Assembly: GCA_003388555.1 (NCBI GenBank)
Contig: QQVD01000043.1
Location: forward strand, 124,001-188,000
Reading direction: 5' to 3'
DNA from: Acidobacteriota bacterium
GTDB taxonomy: Bacteria; Acidobacteriota; Thermoanaerobaculia; Multivoradales; Multivoraceae
DNA length: 64,000 nucleotides
Shown: positions 8,977 through 17,565 of the stretch, in pieces
Numbering within the stretch: position 1 is the first letter of the stretch
How the letters are laid out: each line of letters begins with the position of its first letter
Notes under the pieces: generated by a model
The model's input: the letters and a program-made list of their open reading frames with translations, nothing else
Told to the model about the DNA's origin: nothing
The model's database searches: none
Program-made: the position numbers and the translations under genes

Positions 8977-11040
8977 TTGCGCCGTCCGCAGGTCTCGATC
9001 TCGGTCCGTACCGCCCTGGCTCTGACGCTCTGCGGCGTCACCCTGGCGGTGGGCGGCGCGATCCTCGCGACCACCTTCGTCGGCGCCGAGCGCACTGTGC
9101 GCTCCCTGTCGAGCCGGCTGGTGGACAACGCGGCGCGGCGCGCCGAGTTCGAGATCGAGAACTTCCTGCGGCCGCTCGACCAGCAGCTGCGCTTCACCGC
9201 CAGCTGGGCAGGCTCGGGCCTGCTGACGCCACGCGACGTCGATGCGATGCGGCGTCTGCTCGCCCCCGTTCTCGAACAAAACCCTCAGATCGCCGCGGCG
9301 GTGATCGCCGACCGTGAAGGCAACGAGCTGCGCCTGCTGCACGACGGCAGCACGTGGGGCCTGCGCCAGAGACTCGCCGATCGCCCGGGCGAGCAGGTGT
9401 GGATCCGTTGGCCCAGTGGTTCGCGGTCGACCGACCGGGCGCCGGCGCCACTCGACGAGGAGCTCGAGGCGGGGCCGGTGCCGGGGCCCGACGCGGTGCC
9501 GCGCACCTGGTTCGAGGACACCTTGGCTCTCCTGCGCAGCGACAGCGAGCGCAGCGAGCCGCCGGAGCTCTATGCCACCCAGCCGTACCGTCTGGTCGGC
9601 ACGACGCGGCTCGGGGTGACTCTGGCCCTCGGCGTCTGGGGTCCCGAGACCGAGCCTCTCGTGGTGGCGTTCGACGTCCTGCTCGCCGGCATGCGCGACT
9701 TCGTCTCCCACATGACGGTGGGAGAGAACGGCTCGGTGGTGCTGCTCAGCGAGGAGGGCAGGCTGGTCGCGGCGCAGCCACGGGTGCTGCCGCCGGGCGC
9801 CACCGAGGCCGACTGGCTGTTCCGTTTTCCCGAAGAGATCGACTCGCCGCTGCTGCAGGCCGCCAGTGCGGCGTATGCGCGCAGCGGGACCGAAGATGCC
9901 GCAGGCGCCAATGGCGCGCAGCGCCGATTCCACAGTGGCGAGCGCGCCTGGTGGGGGCAGGTGCGTCCGTTCGAGCTGCAGACCGGCACCCTGCTCATCG
10001 TCGTGCTGATCCCCGAGACCGACCTGCTCGCCGAGCGCAGCGCCATCCGCCGGCGCGTGGCGCAGGTCACCGGTGTGGCGCTGCTGCTGGCGCTCGCCGC
10101 GGCGGTGGTGGTCAGCCGGCGCTTCTCGAGCCCGATCGAGACCCTGGTGCGCAACGCCGAGCGCATCCGGGTCGGTGAGCTCGACGCGGCCGAGCCGGTC
10201 GACAGCTCGCTGCGCGAGATCCGCGACCTGGCCGACGCCGGCCAGCGCATGCGGGCCGGTCTGGCCGCCCTGATGAAGGTCGAGGGGGATCTGCAGCTGG
10301 CGCGGCAGATCCAGCGCAGCACGCTGCCTTCGACGCTGCCGAAGATCTCGGGCTGGAACATCGCCGCGCTCTCCGAGCCGGCCGACGAGACCGGCGGGGA
10401 CACCTACGACGTGATGGGACTGGACGAGCACGGGCACCTGGTCTCGAGCGCGGACCGCTGCACGCGTGCGGCTCTGCTGCTCGCCGACGCCACCGGTCAC
10501 GGCGTGGGCCCGGCTCTCTCGGTGGCCCAGGTGCGTGGCATGGTGCGCGGAGCGGTCCGCTCCGGCGCCGACCTCGACGCGGTGGCCGAGCAGCTCAACG
10601 AACAGCTGGTGGTCGACCTGCCGCGCAACCGCTTCATCACCGCGTGGCTCGGGGTGATCGAAGCCGACCGTGGCGTCTTGCGCTACGTCAGTGCCGGGCA
10701 GGGGCCGTTGCTGGTGGTGCGCCGCGACGGCGAGACCTCGCGCCTCGCCGCCTCCTCGCCGCCGCTCGGAGTCTTCGCCGGCCGTGAGCTGCGCATGGCG
10801 CCGGAGATCGAGCTCCAGCCGGGCGATCTCTTCGTGGCGCTGACCGACGGCTACTTCGAGGCGTTCTCCCCCGAAGGCGAGGAGTTCGGGCTGGAGCGGG
10901 TCGAGGCGGTGCTGCGCGCCAACCTCGGCCGCACCGCCGAGCAGATCGTCGAGGCTCTGGAGCGGGCGGTCGAGTCCTTCGCCGCCGGCGCTCCGGCGGA
11001 GGACGACCGCACCGCGCTGGTGCTGCAGCGGACGGGTTGA
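8977..11040 (+). CDS. Membrane SpoIIE/RsbU-type protein phosphatase with HAMP domain
   Basis: About 687 residues. An N-terminal membrane helix (about 8-32), a periplasmic sensor region of roughly 330 residues (Cache-like in layout), a second helix (about 363-384), a HAMP linker (385-430), a short coiled coil (DLQLARQIQRSTLP) and a C-terminal PPM/SpoIIE phosphatase (about 455-685). Metal-binding acidic motifs are visible in DATGHGVGPALS, LTDGYFEAF and EDDRTALV. Such proteins dephosphorylate anti-anti-sigma (STAS) proteins in partner-switching stress responses. TTG at 8977 is chosen because AGGAGG (8966-8971) precedes it by 5 nt; the frame is open back to 8878 without better signals. No anti-sigma partner genes are adjacent. 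Confidence 0.87.
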   Translation: MRRPQVSISVRTALALTLCGVTLAVGGAILATTFVGAERTVRSLSSRLVDNAARRAEFEIENFLRPLDQQLRFTASWAGSGLLTPRDVDAMRRLLAPVLEQNPQIAAAVIADREGNELRLLHDGSTWGLRQRLADRPGEQVWIRWPSGSRSTDRAPAPLDEELEAGPVPGPDAVPRTWFEDTLALLRSDSERSEPPELYATQPYRLVGTTRLGVTLALGVWGPETEPLVVAFDVLLAGMRDFVSHMTVGENGSVVLLSEEGRLVAAQPRVLPPGATEADWLFRFPEEIDSPLLQAASAAYARSGTEDAAGANGAQRRFHSGERAWWGQVRPFELQTGTLLIVVLIPETDLLAERSAIRRRVAQVTGVALLLALAAAVVVSRRFSSPIETLVRNAERIRVGELDAAEPVDSSLREIRDLADAGQRMRAGLAALMKVEGDLQLARQIQRSTLPSTLPKISGWNIAALSEPADETGGDTYDVMGLDEHGHLVSSADRCTRAALLLADATGHGVGPALSVAQVRGMVRGAVRSGADLDAVAEQLNEQLVVDLPRNRFITAWLGVIEADRGVLRYVSAGQGPLLVVRRDGETSRLAASSPPLGVFAGRELRMAPEIELQPGDLFVALTDGYFEAFSPEGEEFGLERVEAVLRANLGRTAEQIVEALERAVESFAAGAPAEDDRTALVLQRTG

Positions 11041-11073
11041 AAGAGCCTCGCCAATGGTGGCACCCCCACCCTG

Positions 11074-11095
11074 CCCTCCCCCTGAAGGGGGAGGG
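11074..11095. terminator. GC-rich hairpin after the phosphatase gene
   Basis: Perfect 10-bp inverted repeat with a 2-nt centre (stem 11074-11083 with 11086-11095; CCCTCCCCCT paired with AGGGGGAGGG), 33 nt after the phosphatase stop. There is no downstream T-tract, so factor-independent termination is doubtful; it may stabilise the transcript 3' end. Confidence 0.35.
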
Positions 11096-11137
11096 TGTCG
11101 GAGTCGCGTCGCTTCGACGGTCCCTAGGGTCAGGACC

Positions 11138-11550
11138 CGCCGCCGAGGCGAGCTCGTCGAGCCGAGCCGCACGACGTGAGCTCGGATTTCTCCCGAGGTC
11201 AGCGTCGTAACGCCGATCGTCTGGAGGCACCTAAGGTGTGGTTGCAGCCCACCCCTCAGGTGTCTCGTGAGTGTCCAGACTCGACGCCGAGCTCGAGCCG
11301 TAGGCGAAGAGCGCCGCCGAGGCGAGCTTGTCGAGCCGAGCCGCACGACGTGAGCTCGGATTTCTCCCGAGGTCAGCGTCGTAACGCCGATCGTCTGGAG
11401 GCACCTAAGGGGTGGTCACAGACCACCCCGAGGTGTGACAGGACCAGACTCGACGCCGAGCTCGAGCCGTAGGCGAAGAGCGAGCCGCCGATCGTCTGGA
11501 GGCACCTAAGGGGTGGTCACAGACCACCCCGAGGTGTCTCCAGACTCGAA
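11138..11550. repeat. Array of palindromic repeats, three copies
   Basis: Two direct repeats of about 170 bp (11138-11311 and 11312-11481), nearly identical over their first 100 bp, are followed by a truncated third copy from 11482 that runs into the end of the FG-GAP gene. Each contains a long palindrome: copy 3 has arms 11495-11518 and 11522-11544 around a 3-nt loop, copy 2 starts its arm at 11394, and copy 1 at 11220 is more degenerate. In copy 3 the palindrome is coding, for the tag ESGDTSGWSVTTP plus stop. Copy 2 still reads HTSGWSVTTP-stop on the minus strand after a small insertion. The array separates two convergent genes, so it may act as a bidirectional terminator. Confidence 0.85.
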
Positions 11551-12825
11551 CCCGTCCGCGAACAGCACGAGGAGCGTCGAGTTGAAGGCGTACACCCGGC
11601 CATGACCCTCGCCGGTGGGTCCTTTCGGATCGGAGACCAGGATTCCGGACTGCGGATCGATGCGGACCACGCGGCCGTAGTCGGCCTCCGCTTCGGGATC
11701 GATGACCAGTGCCGTGGCACGCAGGCGGGCGTACTCCGACCAGCTCCCGAAGCGGCACGAGTCACCGCTGCGTCGGAAGAGCGCGGCGTCGCCCTGTTCG
11801 TTGAGATTGAGTCGCTGCACTCTCCAGCCACCGAGCACCAGGTTCGGTCCCGCCAGGTCGATGTCGAAGCCCCAGTAGTCCTCCGACAGAGCGCCCTCCG
11901 GCACCAGCACCTGCTCCTGGAACCAGAAGTCCTCCGGGCTCACGCCGTACGCGGCGAAGCCTCCGGTGTCGGGAGTGGGAGGGATGAAGCCCTGGTTGAA
12001 CGAGGTCATGCCGATCACCAGGCAGACGTCGTCGATCGCCACCGAGGCGCCGAAGGAGACGCCGGACTGCAGTGGGTTGCCGTCTTCGATCTGCTGCCTC
12101 AGGGTCCAGCCGAAGTCGCGACGAAAGACCCGCACCAGACCGTCACTGTTGTTCCAAGTGGGATCGCCGAAGGCCGCCCAGGTGCCGTGCAGGGCGACGT
12201 TTCTGCCGTGGCTCGAGGAGGGATGGGTCGTGTCCCACGAGTCGATCAGGAACCAGTCGTTTCCGACCTTCTCGTACATCCGGCTCGCGCCGCCGCCGCC
12301 CGAGGAGTAGCGCGAGATGCCGACAGCCAACACATCGATCGTGATGCCTCGGTCGCCGCCCTCGTCTCCCCAGACCGACGCGGCGAGCGCTGTGGGCTCC
12401 TGGCCTGTGCCGCTGTCGACGACCACGGTCTGCGGCGGGAAGAGTCGTTGCGCACGGATCTCCCAGGACTGAGTCGACGGCGGGTTCGCGCCCACCTGGG
12501 TGATCGCGGCGTAGAAGATCGTCAGACCGTGCACCGCGACGACGGGCGCCAGCTCTTCGGCTGTCGGCGTGAGCGTCGGGCCGGCCTGCCACGAGCCCGA
12601 AGAGAGGTTGAAGGTGAAGGTCTCGATCGTCGCGTTCTCGGGCGAGACGACCGCGGAGAAGTACCCGTCGACGTCCATGGCAGACCCGAAGCTCGCGAAG
12701 TCGGGACCCGACAGGACCTGATCCTGCGACAAGGTGTCGAAGGCGAGCGCCGGAACGGCGGAGAGAGCCGCGGCCGCCAGGGCCAGCGATCTCGCGTGGC
12801 GGAGGAGGCTGAGGCGGTGAGACAT
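11506..12825 (-). CDS. Secreted FG-GAP-like beta-propeller protein with C-terminal ESGDT tag
   Basis: A 439-residue protein. ATG at 12825 has GGAGG 7 nt upstream and is followed by a clear signal peptide (MSHRLSLLRHARSLALAAAA). The mature part contains FG-GAP/integrin-alpha-like blades, for example AAFGDPTWNNSDGLVRVF and FGASVAIDDVCLVIG, and is probably a seven-bladed propeller for binding or adhesion outside the cell. No catalytic motif is seen. It ends LFADGFESGDTSGWSVTTP-stop. The last 13 codons and the TAG lie inside a near-perfect palindrome continuous with the adjoining repeat array. The upstream neighbour (permease) ends 135 bp away in the same direction, so co-transcription is possible but not obvious. 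Confidence 0.85.
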   Translation of the reverse strand: MSHRLSLLRHARSLALAAAALSAVPALAFDTLSQDQVLSGPDFASFGSAMDVDGYFSAVVSPENATIETFTFNLSSGSWQAGPTLTPTAEELAPVVAVHGLTIFYAAITQVGANPPSTQSWEIRAQRLFPPQTVVVDSGTGQEPTALAASVWGDEGGDRGITIDVLAVGISRYSSGGGGASRMYEKVGNDWFLIDSWDTTHPSSSHGRNVALHGTWAAFGDPTWNNSDGLVRVFRRDFGWTLRQQIEDGNPLQSGVSFGASVAIDDVCLVIGMTSFNQGFIPPTPDTGGFAAYGVSPEDFWFQEQVLVPEGALSEDYWGFDIDLAGPNLVLGGWRVQRLNLNEQGDAALFRRSGDSCRFGSWSEYARLRATALVIDPEAEADYGRVVRIDPQSGILVSDPKGPTGEGHGRVYAFNSTLLVLFADGFESGDTSGWSVTTP

Positions 12826-12960
12826 GGTGGGTCCTCCGTGATGATTGCGGTGCCCCTCGGAGTGGGGTCGCGGAGGACACGTATTGCGCGACCGCCAGCG
12901 GACAGCCGGCGGCCTAGCGACGCCGCGCAGCAAGGGATCGCAGGTGGTCCGCGTAGCCGC

Positions 12961-15585
12961 TCACTCGCTGCGCAGCGCCGCGACCGGATCCTGGCGCGCC
13001 GCACGCAGCGCCGGCAGCAGGCAGGCGAGCAGCGTGGCGAGGGCGAAGAGGCTAGAGGCGAGCAGCAGCACCCTCGGTTCGAGCACCGCGGTGTCGAAGA
13101 GCAGCTCGCGCAGCAGGCGTGAGATCGCCAGCACGCCCACCAGCCCGAGCCCCAGGCCGACGAAGAGCAGCCTCACTCCCTGACTCAGCAGGACGCGCCG
13201 CACGTCGCCCGGCCGCGCGCCGAGAGCGACGCGCAGGCCGAGCTCGCCGCGCCGGCTGGCGGCGGTGAAGGCGACGAGGCCGTAGAGACCGATCAGCGCG
13301 GTCGCGAGTGCCGCCCCGGCGAACAGCGCGAAGACCTGGAGACTGAGGCGTGGACTGGCCATCGACCGACTCAGATCGTCCTCGACCAGCGAGGTCTCGG
13401 GCGGCGGCAGCAGAGGGTCGGCGCGGCGCACCGCTTCGCTGAGAGCGCGTACCAGCTGATCGCCGGGCAGCGTGCCGCGGGCGACGACCGTGAGGTCGGG
13501 CCATCCCATGTGGTGCTGGTTCCAGTAGTAGGTGGGGCGGGGCTCGGTGGCGACGTCGAGATCCCGCACGTCGGCGACCACGCCGACGACCCGTGCCAGC
13601 GGCCCCTCGGGCCGGATCCAGCGCACCTGCCTGCCGATCGGATCCTCGCCCGGATAGAGGCGCTCGGCGAGCGAGGCGCTGAGGATGGTCACCAGCTCCT
13701 TCTCGTCGGCGATGAAGTCGCGGCCTCGCAGCAGCGGCATGCCGAGGGCGCGGAACGTTCCGGGACGCACCGATCGCCAGGCGATCTCGACGAACTCGGC
13801 GCGCTCCGTGGCCTCCGGGCGTGCGACGGTGTTGGCCAGCGAGGGGCCGCGGAAGGGGTGGGTGGTGGTGGCGCCGGCGGCCTCGAGGCCGGGAGTGGAA
13901 CGCACCTCCTCGAGCACCCGGTCGTAGAAGAGCCTCACCTGCTCGGAGCCTTCGCCGTAGCGATCCATCGGCAAGGAGACGTCGGCTGCCACCAGTCCGT
14001 CGAGATCGATGCCGGAGGGCACCCGGCGCAGGGCCGAGAAACTGTCGAAGAGCAGCAGCGAGCTCGAGGTGAGCACCAGAGCAGCCGCCAGCTGGGCGAC
14101 GACCAGGGTCGAACGCAACCTGGTCGAACGCACACCCGAACCGCTGCGCAGGCCTCCGCCGGCCCACTGCCGCGGAGCGGTTGCCGAGAGCTGCAGCGCC
14201 GGAGCGGCTCCGAAAAGCAGCGATGCAGAGATGGCGACGGCGATGGTGAAGGCGGCGCCGCGCACGTCGAGAGCCGCGTCCTCGATACGGGGCAGGGCGC
14301 CGCTTCCCAGGCTGCGCACCAGCGGCAGCGCGATCGCGGCGAGCAGCAGCCCGCCCGCGGCCCCGACGACTCCGAGGACCGAGGACTCGGCGAGCAGCTG
14401 CCTGACCAGCCGCCAGCGGCCGGCGCCGAGCGCACGGCGCATCGCCATCTCGTCGCCGCGGGTGGCGCCACGAGCCAGCAGCAGGCTGGAGACGTTGGCG
14501 CAGGCGAGCAGGAGCAGCAGCACCACGGCGACGAGCAGGGCGAGTGTCGTGGCGCGGGCCTCGGGACCCAGGGCGACCTCGGCGAGTGGACGCAGGCGGG
14601 CGTCCCAGCCGCCGACCGTTTCGGGGTACTGCTCGCCGAGGCGGGTGATCACGTCGCGCAGCTCGCGCTCGGCCGACGCGATGTCGACGCCGGGAGCGAG
14701 GCGGGCGTAGGCCGAGAGACGGTGGTCGCCGCGCTCGCGCTCGATGTCGATCGGGTAGGGAATCCAGAGGTCGGCGCTCTCGCCGAAGCGGAACTCGGGA
14801 GGTAACACGCCGAGCACCGTCCATCGCTCGGCGCCGAGTCTCACCGTGTCGCCGACGAGCCCGGGGTCGCCGCCGAAGTGGCGCTGCCACGTCTGGTGAG
14901 CCAGCACCACCGACCGCGCGTCATTGCCCGGAGGCACCTCGCCCGGCTCCCAGGTGCGGCCCCGCTCGGGGCGTACCCCGAGCAGCGCGAAGAAGTCGTC
15001 GGTGACCGGGACCGCGCGCAGACGCACCGGCTCGTCGCCGTCGAGCAGCAGGTTCTGCGACGGGAAGGCGACCGCCGCGATGCCGTCGAGGGTCGTGGTG
15101 CGGGCGCGGAAGTCGAGCAGGTTGAGATCGGAGGTCGAGAAGAGATCGCCCTCGGGCGTGATCTCCGACAGCTCGACCAGCCGGTCGAGGTGCTCGTAGG
15201 GCAACGGACGCAGCAGCACCGCGTCGACCACGGCGAAGATGGTGATCGTGGCGCCGACACCGAGCACGAGGCTGAGCAACGCCGCCGCGGTGAAGCGCGG
15301 AGAGCGCGCCAGGGTCCGTGTGCCCAGCCGCAGATCCCGTGCGAGGTCTTCGAGCGGCAAGGTGCCGCGTTGCTCGCGGGTCGCCTCGCGCACCGCGCCG
15401 AGACCGCCGAAGGCCAGAGCGGCCTGGCGCCTGGCCGCGTCGCGATCGAGGCCGCTCTCACGCATCAGCGCCTCGGTCTCCATCGCGATGTGGTGCTCGA
15501 GCTCCTCCTCGAGCTCGGAGTTGGCGCGGCGGCGGTCGAGCAGCACCCAGAGGCGGTGGCGGATCTCGTCGAGGATTCGTCGCAA
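12961..15585 (-). CDS. ADOP-type ABC transporter permease (MacB/FtsX-like)
   Basis: An 874-residue permease of the acidobacterial duplicated-permease type. It has a short cytoplasmic N-terminal region (1-75, LWVLLDRRRANSELEEELEHH, typical of ADOP), a first TM helix and MacB-type periplasmic domain (about 85-350), three TM helices (about 355-480), a second periplasmic domain (about 510-740) and a final set of three TM helices (about 755-870) ending PVAALRSE. There is no ATPase domain and no neighbouring ATPase gene, as usual for ADOP proteins. TTG at 15585 is preceded by GAGGAG at 9 nt. It lies 12 nt downstream of the PadR gene in one operon. The substrate is unknown; such permeases are thought to act in efflux or mechanotransmission. 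Confidence 0.9.
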   Translation of the reverse strand: MRRILDEIRHRLWVLLDRRRANSELEEELEHHIAMETEALMRESGLDRDAARRQAALAFGGLGAVREATREQRGTLPLEDLARDLRLGTRTLARSPRFTAAALLSLVLGVGATITIFAVVDAVLLRPLPYEHLDRLVELSEITPEGDLFSTSDLNLLDFRARTTTLDGIAAVAFPSQNLLLDGDEPVRLRAVPVTDDFFALLGVRPERGRTWEPGEVPPGNDARSVVLAHQTWQRHFGGDPGLVGDTVRLGAERWTVLGVLPPEFRFGESADLWIPYPIDIERERGDHRLSAYARLAPGVDIASAERELRDVITRLGEQYPETVGGWDARLRPLAEVALGPEARATTLALLVAVVLLLLLACANVSSLLLARGATRGDEMAMRRALGAGRWRLVRQLLAESSVLGVVGAAGGLLLAAIALPLVRSLGSGALPRIEDAALDVRGAAFTIAVAISASLLFGAAPALQLSATAPRQWAGGGLRSGSGVRSTRLRSTLVVAQLAAALVLTSSSLLLFDSFSALRRVPSGIDLDGLVAADVSLPMDRYGEGSEQVRLFYDRVLEEVRSTPGLEAAGATTTHPFRGPSLANTVARPEATERAEFVEIAWRSVRPGTFRALGMPLLRGRDFIADEKELVTILSASLAERLYPGEDPIGRQVRWIRPEGPLARVVGVVADVRDLDVATEPRPTYYWNQHHMGWPDLTVVARGTLPGDQLVRALSEAVRRADPLLPPPETSLVEDDLSRSMASPRLSLQVFALFAGAALATALIGLYGLVAFTAASRRGELGLRVALGARPGDVRRVLLSQGVRLLFVGLGLGLVGVLAISRLLRELLFDTAVLEPRVLLLASSLFALATLLACLLPALRAARQDPVAALRSE

Positions 15586-15597
15586 GGTGGAGGCTCC

Positions 15598-15951
15598 TCA
15601 GGCGTGCTCGAGCACGCGGTCGACGGCGTCGGCGAGCTGGCGCCAGCTCGCGGTCTCGTGCTCGAGCTGGCGGCGGCCTGCCGGCGTGAGCTGGTAGAAC
15701 TTGGCGCGCCGGTTGTTCTCCGATGTGCCCCAGCTGGCGCGCAGCCAGCCGCGGCGCTGCAACCGGTGCAGCGCCGGGTAGAGCGAGCCCTGCTGCACCA
15801 GCAGCACCTCGCGCGAGACCTGCTCGATCCGCTTCGAGATCGCCCAGCCGTGCAGCGGCTCGAGCGCCACCACCCGCAGCACCAGCAGGTCGAGAGTGCC
15901 CTGGAGCACCTCCGAGCGCTGACTCGTCGCTTCCGATCGCTCGTCGCCCAT
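15598..15951 (-). CDS. PadR family transcriptional regulator
   Basis: A 117-residue winged-helix repressor. The core QGTLDLLVLRVVALEPLHGW, QQGSLYPALHRLQRRGWL and YQLTPAGRRQLE are hallmarks of the PadR group usually paired with ADOP permeases; the C-terminal helix (about 88-115) is for dimerisation. ATG at 15951 is preceded by GGGAGG with 7-nt spacing, better supported than the longer frame to 16044. The gene heads an operon with the permease 12 nt downstream. Two copies of a dyad operator lie just upstream (15986-16029), suggesting autorepression relieved by a ligand. Confidence 0.92.
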   Translation of the reverse strand: MGDERSEATSQRSEVLQGTLDLLVLRVVALEPLHGWAISKRIEQVSREVLLVQQGSLYPALHRLQRRGWLRASWGTSENNRRAKFYQLTPAGRRQLEHETASWRQLADAVDRVLEHA

Positions 15952-15985
15952 CCCCGATCCTCCCGAAGGTCGCGCCACGAGCTCT

Positions 15986-16029
15986 CCTGCAGACGTTCTA
16001 CAGGAGTCTTCTTGTAGACGGTCTACAAG
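15986..16029. promoter_or_regulatory. Paired dyad operators upstream of the PadR-permease operon
   Basis: A perfect 19-nt palindrome with a single central base, CTTGTAGACGGTCTACAAG, occupies 16011-16029. A second, imperfect copy lies at 15986-16004 (CCTGCAGACGTTCTACAGG, arms matching at 7 of 9 positions). Centres are 25 nt apart, about two and a half helical turns. TGTA...TACA dyads are typical PadR and BlaI-like binding sites, and the position 35-80 nt upstream of the PadR start fits autoregulation. Binding is inferred. Confidence 0.7.
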
Positions 16030-16138
16030 GAGGAGAGGTTTCATCGCTCCGGCGCTTCGGGCGCGAATCCGCCCGCGCCGTCCGTCTCGATACGGTGGAG
16101 GGTCTCTTGGACCGCAGAAAGAAGAAGGAGGTGGGCCG

Positions 16139-17545
16139 ATGCCGAAACCGGTGATCTTCGTTCCGGGCTACCCGGGCAGTGAGCTACGCGAGGCGGCCAG
16201 CGGTCGCAAGGCGTTCCTGAAGCTCTCGACCTTCGTGCCGGCCCCCGACGAGGGCGACCTGCTGCGCCTGCACGGTCCCGACGATCTGCTCGCCGCCGAT
16301 CCGATCGAGGCGGGCCCGCCGATCGAACGCTTCGCCAGGTTCCTGCTTTTCGACCTCGGTAAGCAGGCCAAGTCGCTGTACGACATCCTCGAAGGTCTCG
16401 GCATCGATCCGGTGAAGCTGGGCTGGGACTGGCGGCGCCCGGTCTGGGACCTGCGGGTGCAGAGCGATCTCGAGGTGGCGATCCGCCGTCTGCACCAGCA
16501 GAGTGGCCAGAGGGTCACCGTGATCGCCCACTCGACCGGCGGATTGGTGGTGCGCTACCTGCTCGAGATGAAGCCGGAGCTGGTCGACCGGATCGAGCGT
16601 CTCGTCTGCTTCGGAGTGCCGTGGGCCGGGGTGCTCAAGAGCCTGCGCTTCCTCGCCGGAGTCGACCCCTTCGTCACCGTGCCGGCGGCGCGCGCCCAGG
16701 CGCTGATCGCCACCACCTGGGCGGCGTTCGATCTGCTGCCGCCGGATCCGACGCGCACCGACATGACGGACGCCGCCGGCAACCCGCTCGATCTCGTGAT
16801 CGACGGCAGCGGCCGACAGGTCAGCCCGCTGATCAAGCGCGGCTGGTTTCCGGCGCATCTCGCCGCGGCGATGAGGCCTCGCGCGGTGGCGGCAGATCGC
16901 GAGCTGGGGGTGCGCACGCCGGCGTTGCAGCTCGGCACCAGGAGGCTCGAGGTGACCAACGTGGTCGGCTGGGGCTCGAGCACCGCCGTGCAGGCGACGA
17001 TCAGCGGCAGCGGCGCAGGTCAGACCATCTCGGGCTGGCGCATCGGAGCCGACGTGCTCGACGGTGGCGACGGCACCGTGCCGTACCGCTCGGCGAGCTG
17101 GCTGCGCGGCGCCGACGTCACCACCTACCACCTGCCGGTCGGTTTCCACTCCGGCGCCACACAGCGCAAACACTCGAGTCTCTGGCGCAATCCGGGCGGC
17201 CGCAACCTGCTCCACCACCTGCTCGGCGGAGAGGCGCTGACGCCCTTCGTCTACACGGCGGTCGACGAGGACGACTTCGGTGATCTGGGCGCCGACCGGG
17301 TGCGGGTCCGCATCTCGGCTCTCCGCGACGACGGCGCGCCGATACCGCAGCTGAGCTTGCGGTCGACCGACCTCGTCGGCCAGCAACTCGAGCTCGAGCT
17401 GCAGAGCACCGACGGCCGACACATCGTGCGGGTGCCGCGTGCCGCGATGCGCATCGTGCACCAGCAGATGTTCCGTCGCTTCACCCTGCGGCTGTCGTGG
17501 GACGGAGGCTCGGTCGACCGGGTGCTGATCGTGCGCAACGCGTAG
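16139..17545 (+). CDS. LCAT/PDAT-like alpha/beta hydrolase
   Basis: A 468-residue protein resembling lecithin:cholesterol acyltransferase-type lipases. The N-terminus MPKPVIFVPGYPGSEL is the family's oxyanion-side motif. The nucleophile Ser132 sits in AHSTGG, the likely Asp near 310 in DGGDGTVPY, and His near 344 in KHSSLW. No signal peptide is present, so it is predicted to be cytoplasmic, where it might hydrolyse or transfer acyl chains. The C-terminal 110 residues (from about 365) look like a beta-sandwich extension. ATG at 16139 follows AAGGAGG at 8 nt. It is divergent from the PadR operon; the two could share the control region at 15986-16029. Confidence 0.85.
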   Translation: MPKPVIFVPGYPGSELREAASGRKAFLKLSTFVPAPDEGDLLRLHGPDDLLAADPIEAGPPIERFARFLLFDLGKQAKSLYDILEGLGIDPVKLGWDWRRPVWDLRVQSDLEVAIRRLHQQSGQRVTVIAHSTGGLVVRYLLEMKPELVDRIERLVCFGVPWAGVLKSLRFLAGVDPFVTVPAARAQALIATTWAAFDLLPPDPTRTDMTDAAGNPLDLVIDGSGRQVSPLIKRGWFPAHLAAAMRPRAVAADRELGVRTPALQLGTRRLEVTNVVGWGSSTAVQATISGSGAGQTISGWRIGADVLDGGDGTVPYRSASWLRGADVTTYHLPVGFHSGATQRKHSSLWRNPGGRNLLHHLLGGEALTPFVYTAVDEDDFGDLGADRVRVRISALRDDGAPIPQLSLRSTDLVGQQLELELQSTDGRHIVRVPRAAMRIVHQQMFRRFTLRLSWDGGSVDRVLIVRNA

Positions 17546-17565
17546 TCCCGACGGGCGACCCTGGT

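Noticed and set aside
8833-11346. Upstream extension of the HExxH gene to a 1178-codon frame
   Set aside because: The extra part is antisense to the SpoIIE phosphatase and runs into the repeat array; the signal peptide at 8832 marks the true start.
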